Shown here: positions 33,221 to 46,675 of the stretch, one piece after another | Layout of the letters: each line of letters opens with the position of its first letter | How positions within the stretch are numbered: position 1 is the stretch's first letter | Source of the DNA: Wurfbainia villosa | Lineage: Eukaryota > Streptophyta > Magnoliopsida > Zingiberales > Zingiberaceae | Assembly (NCBI GenBank): GCA_025175895.1 | Contig: CM046000.1 | Span: 64,570,720-64,634,719, forward strand | Length of the DNA stretch: 64,000 bases | Direction of reading: 5' to 3' | Notes under the pieces: generated by a model | Told to the model about the DNA's origin: nothing | The model's database searches: none | The model's input: the letters and a program-made list of their open reading frames with translations, nothing else | Made by a program: the position numbers and the translations under genes

Positions 33221-33849
33221 ATGATGTCTTTGAATTTGCGTTCCATTTTGGATTCGAATAAATTGACTGGGCTGAACTTCTTGAACTGACTTAGAAACTT
33301 AAGAATTATTCTCAAGGTTGAAAAGCTTGCAAATGTCCTCAAAGCCGTCTTCCCGCCCATCCTAGTGACAATGCAACTCTGGACCAATTGTTGGCCTATC
33401 AGAAACATGTGACTGATTCTGAAATGGCGAGTTGCATCATGCTAGCCACGATGGTACTTGAGCTGCGAAAGCAGCATGAGCATATAGATGCTCATACAAT
33501 AGTCTTTCATCTTTATGAGTTGGTTGATGAGCAAGTGAGATTCGAAAGGTTCGAAGTCTCCAAGCTCCTCTTCACCTCTGAGATGCAAGAAGGTTCATCT
33601 GTGGTACTGCTCAATATGCTGAAGACTGTGGAGCCTTCTGAGAAGCATGAGCAGGGGACGGTGTTGTTAGTTGATTCCTCGAAGAAATGTTCTAAGAGGG
33701 AGTCAAAGGAACAACAGAAGGGGAAGAAGAAAAAGGCTAAAAAGGCAGAACCAGCTCAAAAGGGCACTTGCCATCATTGTGGCAAGTAGGGCCATTGGCG
33801 AAGAAATTGTAAGATTTATCTTGAGTCCATGAAGAAGAATAAGACATAA
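33221..33849 (+). pseudogene. B gag
   Basis: Opens MSLNLRSILDSNKLTGLNFLN, homologous to C gag. A stop (33287-33289) falls where NWYRNLR needs Trp. A frame change near 33380 leads to the open stretch 33388-33789 (MASCIMLATMVLELRKQHEH, KAEPAQKGTCHHCGK). A TAG at 33787-33789 splits the zinc knuckle CHHCGK/GHWRRNC. A segment between the SEMQEGSSV part and the basic tail appears deleted relative to C gag. Product would be the structural protein. Confidence 0.82.
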
Positions 33850-35265
33850 GATGCTCCATCTTTTTCATATATCTTCGTTATTGATTGTCATTCTATTTCC
33901 TCAGACACTTGGGTATTGGATACTGGGTGTGGCTCACATATATGTAATGACATACATGGGATAAGGAATAGAAGAAGACTCGTCAAGGGAGAGTCAAATT
34001 TACGTGTTGGGAATGGAGCAAAGGTTGCTGCACTTGCCATCCGAACATATTTGTTGAAACTCCCTGCAGGACTTGTCTTAGAACTGGACAATTGCTTTTA
34101 TGTTCCTTCATTGATAAAGAACATCATTTCTATTTCTTGTTTAAATAGAAATGGATACCATTTGACTTTTAGTAACAATTGTTGTTACATAACTTTGAAT
34201 GGAGTTCTTTATGGGGCTGGAACTTTAAGCAATGGTGTTTATACGTTGGACATATCCAGTGATGTTTTCAATATCGAAGCGAGCAACAAGCATGCTCGAA
34301 AGGATAATCAATTAGACTCCTACATGTGGCATTGTCATCTTGGCCATGTAAGCAAGAAATGCATGTCCGAATTACACCGATGTGGAATTCTGGAATCGTT
34401 TGAATTGGATTCATACAATACATGTGAATCATGCTTAAAAGGCAAGATGACTAAGTTACCTTTTACAGGAAAAGGTGAATGAGTGAGAGAGTTACTAGGT
34501 CTAATACATACTGATGTATGTGGACCTATGTCAACTCAAGCTTTAGGAGGCTATAGCTACTTCATTACCTTCACCGATGATCACTCATGGTTTGGGTATG
34601 TGTTCTTGATGAAACACAAGTCTGAAGCCTTTGAAAGGTTCAAAGAATTCAGAAATGAAGTAGAGAAACAACATGACAAGAGTATTAAAATACTTCAATC
34701 GGATCGAGGTGGTGAATACTTAAGTCAAGAGTTTCTTGATTATCTAAGAGACAATGGTATATTGTCTCAATGGACTCCGCCATATACACCACAACATAAT
34801 GGTGTATCTGAGAAGCGTAACCGGACCTTATTGGACATAGTCAAGTCAATGATGAATCATGCGAATCTTCCCAAGTCCTTTTGGGGCTATGCACTTCAGA
34901 AAGCTGTTTACTTGTTAAACAGAATGCCAACCAAGGTAGTCTCTACTACTCCATATGAGATATGGAATAGTAAGAAACCTCATGTATCTTACTTGAAGAT
35001 ATGGGGTTGTCCTGCTTATGTGAAGCGGACTGTATCAGACAAATTGGATGCTAAGTCTGATAAATGTCTATTTATTGGATACCCTAAGAAAACAAGGGGT
35101 TACCAATTCTATCATCCTGTGGAACAAAAGGTGTTTGTTTCAAGGCATGGTATGTTTCTAGAGAAAGAGTTTCTCTTGCAAGAAAACAGTGAGAGTGTCA
35201 TCGAGCTTGAGGAGGCTCGAGAGACTCAAATAGACATTGATGAGATACCTGGTGAAGCACAATAG
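33850..35265 (+). pseudogene. B protease and integrase
   Basis: Protease motif LDTGCGSHICND (D-T-G intact) at about 33915. The pre-integrase domain shows MWHCHLGHVSKKC and CESCLKGKMTKLPF. A TGA (34480-34482) interrupts just before the integrase core, which has HTDVCGPM, QSDRGGEYL and HNGVSEKRNRT, so all three D, D, E acidic residues appear present. The integrase C-terminus runs to EIPGEAQ and a TAG at 35263-35265. All stops are in one frame. Confidence 0.87.
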
Positions 35266-36980
35266 CCGATAGCTCATAGTGATGAGCAATCGGCTGGACC
35301 TATTGAAACACCACATCTTCGTAGATCTGGTAGAACACGCAACATTCCTGAGAGATATGGATTTCTCGTAAGTGAATCGAATGACGTGTTACTCATTGAT
35401 GATGAGGAGCCTACCAGTTATGAAGAAGTTCTAACAAGTTCAGAAAGGGATAAGTGGCTTGAAGCCATGAAGTCGGAAATGGATTCCATGTATGAAAACC
35501 AAGTTTGGAACTTGGTTGACCCACCTGAAGGCATCAAGCCTATAGGGTGCAAGTGAGTTTTCAAGAAGAAAACTGACATGGATGGTAATGTGATTACCTA
35601 TAAGGCAAGATTAGTGGCGAAAGGATATCGTCAAAAATAAGGTGTTGATTATGACGAAACCTATTCACCTGTAGCTATGCTTAAATCCATTCGGATGCTC
35701 CTGGCCATAGCGGCTCATTATGATTATGAGATATGGAAAATGGATGTGAAAACAGCTTTCCTTAATGGCAACATGCTCGAGGACGTGTATATGATACAGC
35801 CTGAGGGTTTCACATCAGTTGATAAAATCAAGGTATGCAAATTGCGACGGTCCATATATGGATTGAAGCAAGCATCCAGGAGCTGGAATATCCATTTTGA
35901 TGAGACAATCAAAAAGTTTGATTTCTCACAAAATCCAGACGAACCTTGTGTGTATAAGAAGGTTAGTGGGAGTGCAGTTGTGTTCTTAGTATTGTATGTC
36001 GATGACATATTACTTATAGGAAATGATGTTTCAGTCTTACAGTCAGTTAAGATTTGGTTATCCAAGACATTCTCCATGAAAGTCCTGGGAGAAGCAACCT
36101 ACATCCTCGGGATTAAGATCAATAGAGATAGATCGAAACGGTTACTTGGTCTTTCGCAGTCTACATATATAGACCAAGTGCTAAAGAGGTTTAGCATGTC
36201 GGAATCCAAGAAAGGTTTCCTACCCATCAGGCATGGGATACACCTTTCGAAATCTATGTGTCCGCGCAAAGAAGACGAGAGGATTTGCATGAGTAAGATT
36301 CCCTATGCATCCGCAATAGGATCTATCATGTATGCTATGTTATGTATGAGGCCCGATGTATCGTATGCTCTGAGTGTAACGAGTAGATACCAGTCTGATC
36401 CAGGAATGGATCATTGGGCGGCTGTTAAGACGATCCTTAAGTACTTAAGAAGAACTAAGGATATGTTCCTAATATATGGAGAAGGGTACATGGTGATATG
36501 TGGGTATATGGATGCCAACTCCAGACAGACAAGGATGATTCCATGTCTCAGTCTGGGTATGTATTCACCTGGAATGGAGGCGCAATAAGTTGGAAAGGTT
36601 CCAAGCTTGACACTATAGCGGATTCTGCCACTAAGGCAGAATACATTGCAGCTTTGGAAGCAGCAAAGGAAGCGGTTTGGATCAAGAAGTTCATTTATGA
36701 ACTTGGTGTGATTCCAGCCATTGTTGAAGCAATACCGGTCCACTGCGACAACAATGGATCAATTGCACAGGCGAAAGAGCTAAGGTCTCTTCAACGATCC
36801 AAACATGTGCTTCGCCGCTATCATCTTATCAGAGAGATCATCAGTAGGAAAGAAATACAAATCGAGAAAATCCCCACTGAAAGGAACTTAGCGGATCCTT
36901 TGACTAAGGCATTACCTCAAAGTAAGTTTGAGGGTCATGTTACAGCTTATGGTATTGGATACCGTAGCGATTGGCATTAG
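35266..36980 (+). pseudogene. B reverse transcriptase and RNase H
   Basis: Continues in the same frame through LRRSGRTRNIPERYGFL and NQVWNLVDPPEGIKPIGCK. A TGA at 35554-35556 sits where the conserved Trp of GCKW is expected, and a TAA is at 35638-35640. From 35641 the frame is open: WKMDVKTAFLNGN, YGLKQASRSWN, catalytic YVDDILLIGND and KIPYASAIGSIMYAM. A frameshift at about 36515 moves RNase H into the frame read from 36498, with ATKAEYIAALEAAKEAVW, HCDNNGS and LADPLTKALPQ, ending at 36980. RT and RNase H residues look intact; only the reading frame is broken. Confidence 0.88.
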
Positions 36981-36994
36981 GCCAAGTGAGAGTA

Positions 36995-39214
36995 TATTAG
37001 TAATATATGAGAGATGTCCTAAGGCAATCGCCTTATGTATGAACCATTTATATGATAAATGAAGATTCACTATTTGAGTATACATGGTTTCATGTATTTG
37101 ATTGGATCTTAAACTCATTTACTGAATGTCCGCGATACGACTCGCAGCATGAGAGAATTTGTGATTGGATCACAACTAGTGAGAATCTCTACATGTGTAA
37201 TTGTGATGTATCGGAATTATCCCTAGTCGATGAATTGATGGATTTGGACACCATCAATTCTGTCGAGACTAGCACGAGGTATACTCCTTGGTGTATCCAA
37301 GCAGCTGATTCTCACTGGCTGGAGACATTGTGATGTCCGGAGTTAATCGTGGATGCTAGTTATGGTAACTAGTACATTGGAGTGACCAACCGTAAGACTT
37401 CATATGGTTCTCTGCATATATAGATATGTCAATGAAGTTCTTACTGTAGCTTAAGTGCGATGTTCCTTTGACTTGCGGTATTCAAGTCATCTTGATCATG
37501 AAGACTTATGCTTTGACATCTTAAGCAAGCATCTCTGAGGAGATGTGGACCCGGGATGATTGGGTATAAGTCGAAGTGATCGAAGGTGTTTGAATAGCCT
37601 ATAAAGGATTCACCACTCCTTGCGAGGAGATGTATACCCATGGCCTCTCGTCGGATTGTTACTAAAGTCTTTGGCCAAAGCATTACATGTTTACAGTAAG
37701 GTACTCTTCGATACATGTGTAGTAACTAGAATCCGTAGGACGAGGAAATGATACTTGGGCTAGGTGTGACGTAATCAGCCTAGTGGGGACTGATACTATA
37801 GACCATGTCCTAAACCAAGTGGGTATAAGATGAGTGAAGGGAATGGGGCACGATTCATTCGAGCTGCTGAAGGGTTTCAGAAATAGTTCTGGATCAACCG
37901 TTGATCTTTTCGGTTAATTGGGGATCATGATGTACTACTAGGTGCTACTCATGATCGTTCTATAATTAATGGTTAATTATAGACGGCTAACATAAACCGA
38001 GAACCTATTTTGTCACACACACAACGAGCATAATCTGAAAGATTTAAAACGAGCTTGAGAATGTGATTCTCAGACCGAGAGAAACTAGGTTTGGTTGGAC
38101 CAAACAAGAAGCGAGCATGAAATCGTTTCAGTCGCAATGGAAGCGTGGATGGGCCGTGTCTTATGAAGACATGATGGACGAACCAAAATGGTTTGGTTCT
38201 AATCCAACGGAGGAGAATAAACCAAAGGGGTTTAGTTTGTTTTAAATGAATGAACCAAAGTTGGTTCGGTTCATTTTTAACTTAAAATAAACCATCATGG
38301 TTTGGTTTATTTTAACTTAAATTAATGGAGTGGGTTAACGGGCCTTTGGTTATGATCCAATAACCATTAAGAGAATTTGTTCTCTATAAAATAGGGCTTA
38401 AGGGTTTTTGTTAAACCCTAATTGAGGCAACCCTAGTTTTTGGTCGCCCACCATCTCCCTCTAGTCGGCGCCAACCCAATTGCCGCCGCCCTCCTCCTCC
38501 TACCGGCGACCAGCTACTGCCGTCTTCTCCACTTGCCGGTGTCGAGCTGCTGCCGGAGGAGCTCCGGTGATCATCCTTGGCTCCGGCGACAAGGTGAGCA
38601 CATTGCTTTCCTTATTTGGCCCACGCAAGGTCTCCACCAAAGCTGTCCAGTTTTCTGGACAGCTTGTTTCCCTCTTGTCGGAGCGTCGTTTTGACGACGT
38701 TTGGAGCTCCGACAGCACCTTCCTTACCAGGGATTCGATCTCCGGTAATCCCCATAGGTGGAGGATGAAGGATTCGTCAAACGGTTGACGAATACCTCTC
38801 CGGAGAAGCGAGTTTTTGAGGACTCGTTTTGGATCCGAATTTTGATTCGGATCATGATCTTCTCTCGATCACGTCGTCTTCAACACGAGGCTAGTAACCC
38901 ATACAAAGACGAGGCTCGTGACTTAGTGAAGTCATCCCGAAGATACTCGGTGTGGATACGGATAGAGACGATTCTAGCGAAAATCGTTCCGGTTGATGCC
39001 TTTTCCGCTGCACGTGATACGTCAGGTATACGTAATTTAAGTTTCCTTTTATTGCAAAATTTAAATTTATGGTTATGTATACACATATTGTACTATGCAT
39101 GCGTGTGATGTGTGTGTTGTAATAAATTAGATTTATTATTTTATTCCTTCCGTTGTGCACATGTTTGCGAAATATGTTCGAACACACACTCGCCGCGGTG
39201 TCGGAAACCCAACA
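36995..39214 (+). repeat. 3' LTR of B (2220 bp)
   Basis: Begins TATTAGTAATATATG (5' LTR has TGTTAG) and ends GGAAACCCAACA, then TSD CAATG. Hairpin CTATAATTAATGG recurs at about 37960. TATA box at 38395-38404. Confidence 0.94.
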
Positions 39215-39219
39215 CAATG

Positions 39220-40924
39220 ACCTAGTGTGACCATCATGTTTTTTCTGTGCCAAGGCCATGGTCATGGGATCTATGACGTTAGCCTATGTGGTTACTCTAC
39301 AAATCTTCACATCTCCTCTATCGATAATCTCTCGAATGAGATGGAAGCGCCGTAGTTTGTGTTTAGTCCATTGGTGTGAGCGAGGTTCCTTCGCCTGCGC
39401 AATCGCTCCATTGTTGTCACACTAGAGCTTTATGGAATTTGCTATGCTAGGAACCACCCCAAGCTCGATAATGAACTTGAGGATCCAAACTGCTTCCTTT
39501 GCAGCCTCTGATGCAGCAATATACTCAACTTCTATTGTAGAATCAACAACTGTGTCCTGCTTAGACTCTTCTAGCTCACAACGCCACCATTCAAGCAAAA
39601 CACGAAACCTGACTGCGATCTATAATCATCCTGGTCAGTTCGAAAGTTGACATCACTATAACCCTTTACAGCTAGTTCCCCAACGCCTCCAAATATCAGG
39701 AAATATTCTTTAGTCTTTCTTAAGTACTTAAGAATATTCTTGACCGCTATCTAGTGACGTTCACCTGGATCTGACTGGTATATGCTCATCATGATTAAAG
39801 CATACGAGACATCAGGATGAGTACATAGCATGACGTACATGATAGATGCTATGATAGATGCATAAGGGATCTTATCCATGCGCCCTCTCTCCTCTCTAGA
39901 AGAAGGACTTTGAGTCTTCGAAAGACTCACATCATGTGACATCGACAGAAGTCCCTTCTTGGAATTCTGTATGGCAAACCGTAGTAATACCGTATCAATA
40001 TATGTACTCTGACTTAGGCCAAGCAATCTCTTAGATCTATCTCTATAGATCTTGATGCCTAGAATACAGGCTGCTTCACCTAATTCTTTCATTGAGAAAT
40101 ACTTCCCCAGCCAAGTTTTCATAAACTGTAGCGAAGGGATGTCATTCCCAATGAGTAGTATGTCATCCACATACAATACAAGGAAGATAACTATGTTCCC
40201 ATTAACCCTCTTGTAGACACAGGGTTCATCTTCATTCTTGATGAAACCAAACTGTTTGATCGCATCATCGAATCGAAGATTCTAGCTCCGAAAAGCTTGC
40301 TTTAGCCCATAAATGGACCTTTGCAGCTTGCATACTTTGCCAGTATGCTCTGGATCTACAAAACCCTTAGGTTGTGTCATGTACACATCCTCGAGCAAGT
40401 TTCCATTCAGAAATGCGGTTTTGACATCCATCTGCCAGATCTCATAATCGTGGTACGCTGCAATAGAAGCATGATCCGAATGGACTTAAACATCACAACT
40501 GGGGAAAAGGTTTCATCATAGTCAATACCATGAATTTGCTTGAAACCTTTAGCTACCAATCAGCCCTTATAGTTATGCGTAAGTTCATCCATGTCAGTCT
40601 TTCTCTTAAAGACCCACTTACACCCAATGGGTTTGATGCCTTCATGTGGATCAACCAAAGTCCAAACTTGGTGTATATGGATTCTATCTCGGATCTCATG
40701 GCCTCTAGCTATTTTTCAGAATTTGGGCTCATCACAGTTTCCTAATAGGAGGTAGGCTCATTCTTAATATGCATAACATCATCATAGTCAGACAAGAGAA
40801 ATGAGTATCTCTCAGGCTGACGAGGTACCCTATCAGACCTGCGAAGAGGTAGGTCTACCTGAACAGGTTGTTGTTCCACAACTCTTTGTGCAACAATCTC
40901 ATCACCCACAACACTTTGTGGTTC
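39220..40924 (-). pseudogene. Copia C(-) reverse transcriptase and RNase H
   Basis: Minus-strand pol continuing from the integrase on its right. RT carries stops and frame changes at about 40250-40700. The YVDDILLIGND motif and following 130 residues are open at 39751-40176, ending QSDPGERH. RNase H (39220-39700) is frameshifted, but AEYIAAS-like and DNNG-like blocks are recognisable in shifting frames. The last RNase H codons lie at 29681-29717, beyond the B insertion. It is the antisense-orientation sibling of 13906-27394. Confidence 0.82.
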
Positions 40925-43143
40925 CTATTCAACCTCCATCAAGGCCTCAGTGCTATGGTTCTTATCTTGAATTTCTTTAAGATCGAACGTACTCCCACTA
41001 GTTTTTCTAGAAACAAAATTCTTTTCTATAAATATCCTAGTCTTTGCCACAAACACTTTGTGTTGACTGGGAATATAGAAGTAATATCCCTTCGTTTCCT
41101 TGGGATATCCAACAAAATAGCACTTATCAGATTTGGGTCCCAGTTTGTCTGAGACTTGACGACGAACGTAAGCCTCACAACCCCAAATCCTCATGAAAGA
41201 CATCTTGGGATTTTTCCCTGTTCATATCGTATAAGGTGTCTTTATCACAACTTTGGATGGAACACGGTTAAGTGTGAAGGCTGATGTGTCTAGAGCATAT
41301 CCCCAAAAGGATGTAGGAATATCTGTGTGACTCATCATAGATCGTACCATATCTAATAGGGTACGATTCCTCCTTTCGGATACACCATTCCACTGTGGTG
41401 TTCCAGGAGGAGTGAGTTGGGATAGAATCTCACACTCAGCTAGATAGTCACGAAACTCATGGCTACGGTATTCACCACCTCGATTTGATCAAAGTATTTT
41501 AATACTCTTGCCAAGATGGTTTTGTACTTCATTCTTGAATTCTTTAAACTTTTCAAAGGATTCTGACTTATGTGTCATCAGATACACATAACCATATCTA
41601 CTAAAGTCATTAGTAAATGTAATGAAGTACCTATAACCACTTCTAGCAGCAATATTGAAAGGGCCACATACATCACTATGTATAAATCCTAACAGGTATG
41701 TTTCTCTTTCACTGTGTCCACTAAAGGGAGTCTTGGTCATCTTGCCTTGAAGGCAAGACTCGCATGTCCCATATGATTCAAAATCAAATGAGTCCAGCAA
41801 CCCATCCTTATGGAGCTGGGATAAGTGACTCTCATTTATGTGACCTAAGCGACAATGCCAGAGATAGATTTGGTTCAACTCATTTGACTTGAACCTTTTG
41901 GTACTTATGTTATAGATGGGGTTCTCTAAGTCTAGAATGTAGAGTCCATTCTTCAGAGGTTCACTACAATAGAACATATCATTTAAATAAACTGAACAAC
42001 ATTTGTTCTTTATTATAAATGAAAAGCCTTTCTTGTCTAAACAAGAAACTGAAATTATGTTCTTCATAAGAGTAGATACATAACAACATTCATCTAATTC
42101 TAGTATAAGCCCAGAGGGCAGAGATAGAAAATAAATTCCTACAGCAATAGCAGCAACCCTTGCTCCATTGCCTACTTGTAGGTCTACCTCGCCCTTCGTC
42201 AATGCCCTGCTATTTCTCAGCACCTTCACATTAGTACAAATGTGAGAAGCACATCCAGTATCAAATACCCACAATGAAGAAATAGATAGATTTACTTCTA
42301 TAACATATATACCTGAAGTAGAAGTCTCACTTCTCTTCTTCTTAAGATCTTCCAGGTATGCTTTGCAGTTACGCTTCCAGTGTCCAGCTTCCTTACAGTG
42401 GAAGCAAGTCCCTTCCTTGGCCACCCCTCCTTTCAATTTCAGTGCCTTGCCTTTGCCCTTGGCTTTGGACTTTCCCTTACCTTTAGGCTTTCCCTTGCCT
42501 TTCTTCTTTTGCACCATCAAAATGGAGTTGAGCTTTACCTTCTTAAGGTTGAGCTCAGTAGTTCTCAACATTCTAAGCATCTTAGGAAATGGATTATTAA
42601 TTTCATTCATGTTGTAATTCATAACAAATTGATTGTAGCTTCCTGGCAAGGATTGCAAGATCAAGTCAGTGGATAGTTCTTGGCCAAGTGGGAATCTCAA
42701 CCTCTGTAGGTTCTCTATGTACCCAATCATCTTGAGTACATATGGCCCTATGAGAGTCCCATCTTGCATCTTGCACTGAAACAGTGCCTTAGAGATCTCG
42801 TATCTCTCGTTCCTTGCTTGTCCTTGATACAGTTGACGAAGATGTTCAACCATATCAAAAGCATTCATGAACTCGTGTTGCTTCTGAAGCTCAGAGTTCA
42901 TGGTCACGAGCAGAGGCATGACACATCTAATGCATCATCTTGATGCTTCTTGTAAGCATCTCAGTCAGCTCATGAGGCAGTGGCAGGAGGTGCTTCCGAA
43001 ATGGGCTGCTCTAGGACATACACTTTTCTTTCTTGTGTGAGAACAATTCTCAGATTCCTGTACCAGTCCAGGAAATTAACTCCATTAAGCTTGTCCTTCT
43101 CAAGGATAGAACGCAGGGAGAGAGTGTTCGTGTTTGACGACAT
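40925..43143 (-). pseudogene. Copia C(-) gag, protease and integrase
   Basis: The start codon is at 43143-43141 (MSSNTNTLSLRSILEKDKLNG). Stops and a frame change occur at about 42920-42960. A 476-codon open stretch (42919-41489) then covers gag (NSELQKQHEF, ATNYN-like NYNMNEI), a long basic tail (KGKGKPKGKGKSKAKGKGK), zinc knuckle CFHCKEAGHWKRNC, protease FDTGCASHIC, pre-integrase LWHCRLGHINESHL and CESCLQGKMTK, and the start of the integrase (HSDVCGPF). The remaining integrase is broken at about 41489, with its C-terminus at 40925-41203 (GCEAYVRRQVSDKLGPKSDK). It is the most complete C gag in the window. Confidence 0.87.
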
Positions 43144-43812
43144 GGCAATCTACAACATAAACAATACAGAAAGTAAATATCATATCCCATTTATCATTTA
43201 ATTAGGCCTTTAATTAAATGATGCTCCCACTGAATTATAGGACTTTTGTAGAATCGAGTCATGGATGTGGTCAAACTACATTATTAGATTCATACAAACC
43301 AGCTATAATTCTCATGGGACAAGATCCACATCATACTACGCCTTGAGTTAGCTTTGGCCAAATCGCCTAAAACTTAGTATGATCGGTAGGTAACAAATTA
43401 TCGATTACATCTCTATGCAACTCTTGTTTATAGGATCAAGATCCACATTTACAAAAGAACTTGAGTTAGCTTTGGCTAAATCGCTCAAGATTTAGTGTAA
43501 ATGTAATCCTATCCTATCTTTCCAACCGTTGGAATATGCCTATAGTTTTACTCTATCCAATTGAGTTAACTAGTTTCACTTAATCTAATTGAGCTTATTC
43601 TCACCCAAGCTGTGATAGGCGGGACCAAGATTGTCCCTCTGCACCCTACCAAGATAATATGTGTTGCTTTGCTTTGGCATATTCAACAACAACAAATGAT
43701 TGAGGTAGTGGTGGGTATCAAAACTTGGTAGGCATTTCGAGTTGATTTGATTAAAATCTAATCTAATCGTGAATGTGTATCATATATGCATTAAGGCATT
43801 AATTACCCTATA

Positions 43813-44047
<235 letters not shown>

Positions 44048-44866
44048 TATTTAATTAATATGTGATGAGTTCATGACCCTACTGCGATCTTCTCAGGCCA
44101 ATGAGAAGATCGGACAGTCAACCTAGGATTAGCGGCTTCTTTAAGCACCTCCTTTGACCGTCATGTGTCGTCAGCACCCTCCTCGTAACTCCGCCTACTA
44201 GTGGACTTTCCACCTCTTCATTTTTGTACATTATAAATATGAAACTCGATTTACATTCGAGTGTAAAAACTATTTACAACAAAAATATAAAAAGGAGAGG
44301 CACGACATGCAGGTCGCATATCATATACAACATGCACAACACAAAAATGACGCGCAAGCCGTATTATGAATTACAACATATTTTATCCAATTACATTGGG
44401 GTTCTTGGGCCATGGCCATCACAATATCATACATAATTCTAAATTATGTATTTTACATAAATTTCTATAATTTTCCTATTTTTTTCAATTTTATGAGTCA
44501 CATCTCCGCAACGGTCCAGCTAAGCGATTTCCGGGCGCGATTGTGAGACAATGCCCCTTGCGGGGTTAGGGGCAGCGCCCCTTCTGGAAAAATAAATCTC
44601 ACAAGTGTCCCATCTTGATCTTACAGCGCCTTAAGTCACTGTCCCAAAAGACTAAAGCGAGACTTCGCCGTTTCGGAGAGTTTTTCTCGGTGGTTGAAGC
44701 CTATAAGTGTCCAAACACTTGTTGCTTCGACTCTACGAGAAAATACTCACAAAAATATATAAAATTAGGAAATTTACAAAAACTTACAGATCTATAATTT
44801 TGCGTATCTAATACAAAAATTACAAAACCAAACACATACATGCTTCGCACGTGGCTCTGATACCAC

Positions 44867-46675
44867 TGTTGGACTATCTGAGCTACAAAAACCGTTTTTT
44901 GCGTTGCAGAAACCTCGGAAGTCGGCCACAGATCTGTGCAAAGATAAATTAAAACTTGAATTCATGTACATATTAAGAAAACCTAGATCTACCTTAGATC
45001 TACATGAGAAGATCATTACCCTTGTAGCGACGCCCTTCCCTTATCCCGCTCGTCCAAACGCTTTGCCGGATCTCGAAGAGTGTCAAGTGTACACTCCTCT
45101 ACAAGTATCCACACAAACAATAGGTGGAGAAGACAACTTAGAGTATTCTAGCACTCTTAGAAGCCCATGGCAAGAAGGATGAGGGAGAGAGCTAGAGAGG
45201 AGAGGAAAGGAGGAAGAAAATGATCTAATCAATTCCCACTAATTCTCCTTAATGTGGCCGGCCACTACATGAAGGTTAAATACATGCATGTAATACCAAG
45301 AGCCATGGTTCTTTGTCTTCCTCATGAGGTGGCACCCCATGATGATGTGGAACATCATCATTGGCCGACCCCATGCCAAGTCACCGTGATGTGGCATTGG
45401 TCAAGTCAAACTTGACCTTTCATCTTCCCTCTCAAGTCAAGTCAAACTTGACCTCTTATGTCCCATGGTTGATCAAATCCAACCATTTGATTCAAGTCAA
45501 TTTAATTTAATGAATCTCTATTCATTAGTTTAAATTGGCCCAATGAATCAAATCTAAATTAGACTCATTCAACACTTGAATCAAATTGAGTCCAACTCAA
45601 TTAGTCTAATTTGGATTACTCTTAATCCAATTTGGTTCATCACATGAACCTAATCCTCTTGGTCCATCATATGAACCTAATCTCCATCTAATTGCCCTTT
45701 GTGTGTGACCCTATAGGTTCTTGTAACATTGGCAATGCTCCTAAACCGATTTAGAAACATAAGCAATGAGTAGTATCTAGCAACACATCATTGCTACCCA
45801 AGTTACAAGAATGTTAAGATCCAACATCACCTTTGTGACTACTAATTGTGACTCTCACAATATGTGACAATGTCCCTCTATCCTTGACATCTAGATTGAC
45901 CAATTGAGGCATAGACCGTATCATCCTCTGTATAATCTATATCTTGAACTCCAAGTAGACTCACTCTAATCAAATGAGCTCAATATCTCATATTGACTCA
46001 TTTGGGCATGGTCATGCACTTAGTAGTCTCACTCTATCAAAAATCATGATGTCACTCCCATTATATAGGAGGGATAGATCCCATCTACATCACTCACATC
46101 CCTCCGTATAATTTGTTACATATCCAGTAATCGCCTTTATAGTCCACCTATTTACGGGTGACGTTTGATAAAGCCAAAGTATGCAACTCCTTATGTAGGG
46201 AACCATGGTGACTTCAGCTCCAAGGACTAATAGTCATACTAATAGTCACATGAGAAAGTATATGACACTCATATAACGATCCATGATACTTTCTCATGGC
46301 GGGTCATTTAATATACATTCTCCAATGCATACCCATGTGTCAACTTGATATCTCATATCCATGACTTGTGAGATCAAGTCATCGAGTTTACCTACATGCT
46401 AGTCTCTTCGCATTAACATTGTCCCTGAATGTTAATATTTGACTAGGAATGATTAAGAGTAGTATTCTTTATATCATCTCATTATCGATTCAACCAATCG
46501 ATTGATATAGATAAGAACCTTCTACTCAAGGATGCTATTATACTTAGTTATTTGGCACCAATACAAGTAAGTATAATAACCATAAAGCAATGCCTTTATA
46601 AATATAAATAGGAATATGATACAACAAGTCCTTATAACAATCATCACATGATTAGCTCTAGGGCTTTCACTAATA
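44867..46675 (-). repeat. 5' LTR of Copia C(-) (1809 bp)
   Basis: In plus reading it starts TGTTGGACTATC next to the PBS and ends GGGCTTTCACTAATA (CA changed to TA), followed by TSD GTACC. It contains about 480 bp (45705-46190) missing from the C(+) LTR, and shared blocks such as AAGTCAAACTTGACC. It is the right end of the composite block. Confidence 0.88.

Larger units (their letters stand above)
29718..39214 (+). mobile_element. Complete Copia element B (9497 bp), TSD CAATG
   Basis: LTRs of 2219 and 2220 bp, perfect PBS, leader, gag and pol, flanked by CAATG (29713-29717 and 39215-39219). It sits in the last dozen RNase H codons of Copia C(-). LTR divergence looks like a few per cent, more than A-b. 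From 33388 to 36588 pol stays in one frame with six stops, then shifts once in RNase H, so it is decayed but easily read. The 3' LTR begins TA instead of TG. Confidence 0.95.

Noticed and set aside
44604..45182. Possible host exons with nearby GT/AG and GC-rich segments
   Set aside because: The region is C(-) leader, PBS and LTR; no protein domain and no coherent exon chain.
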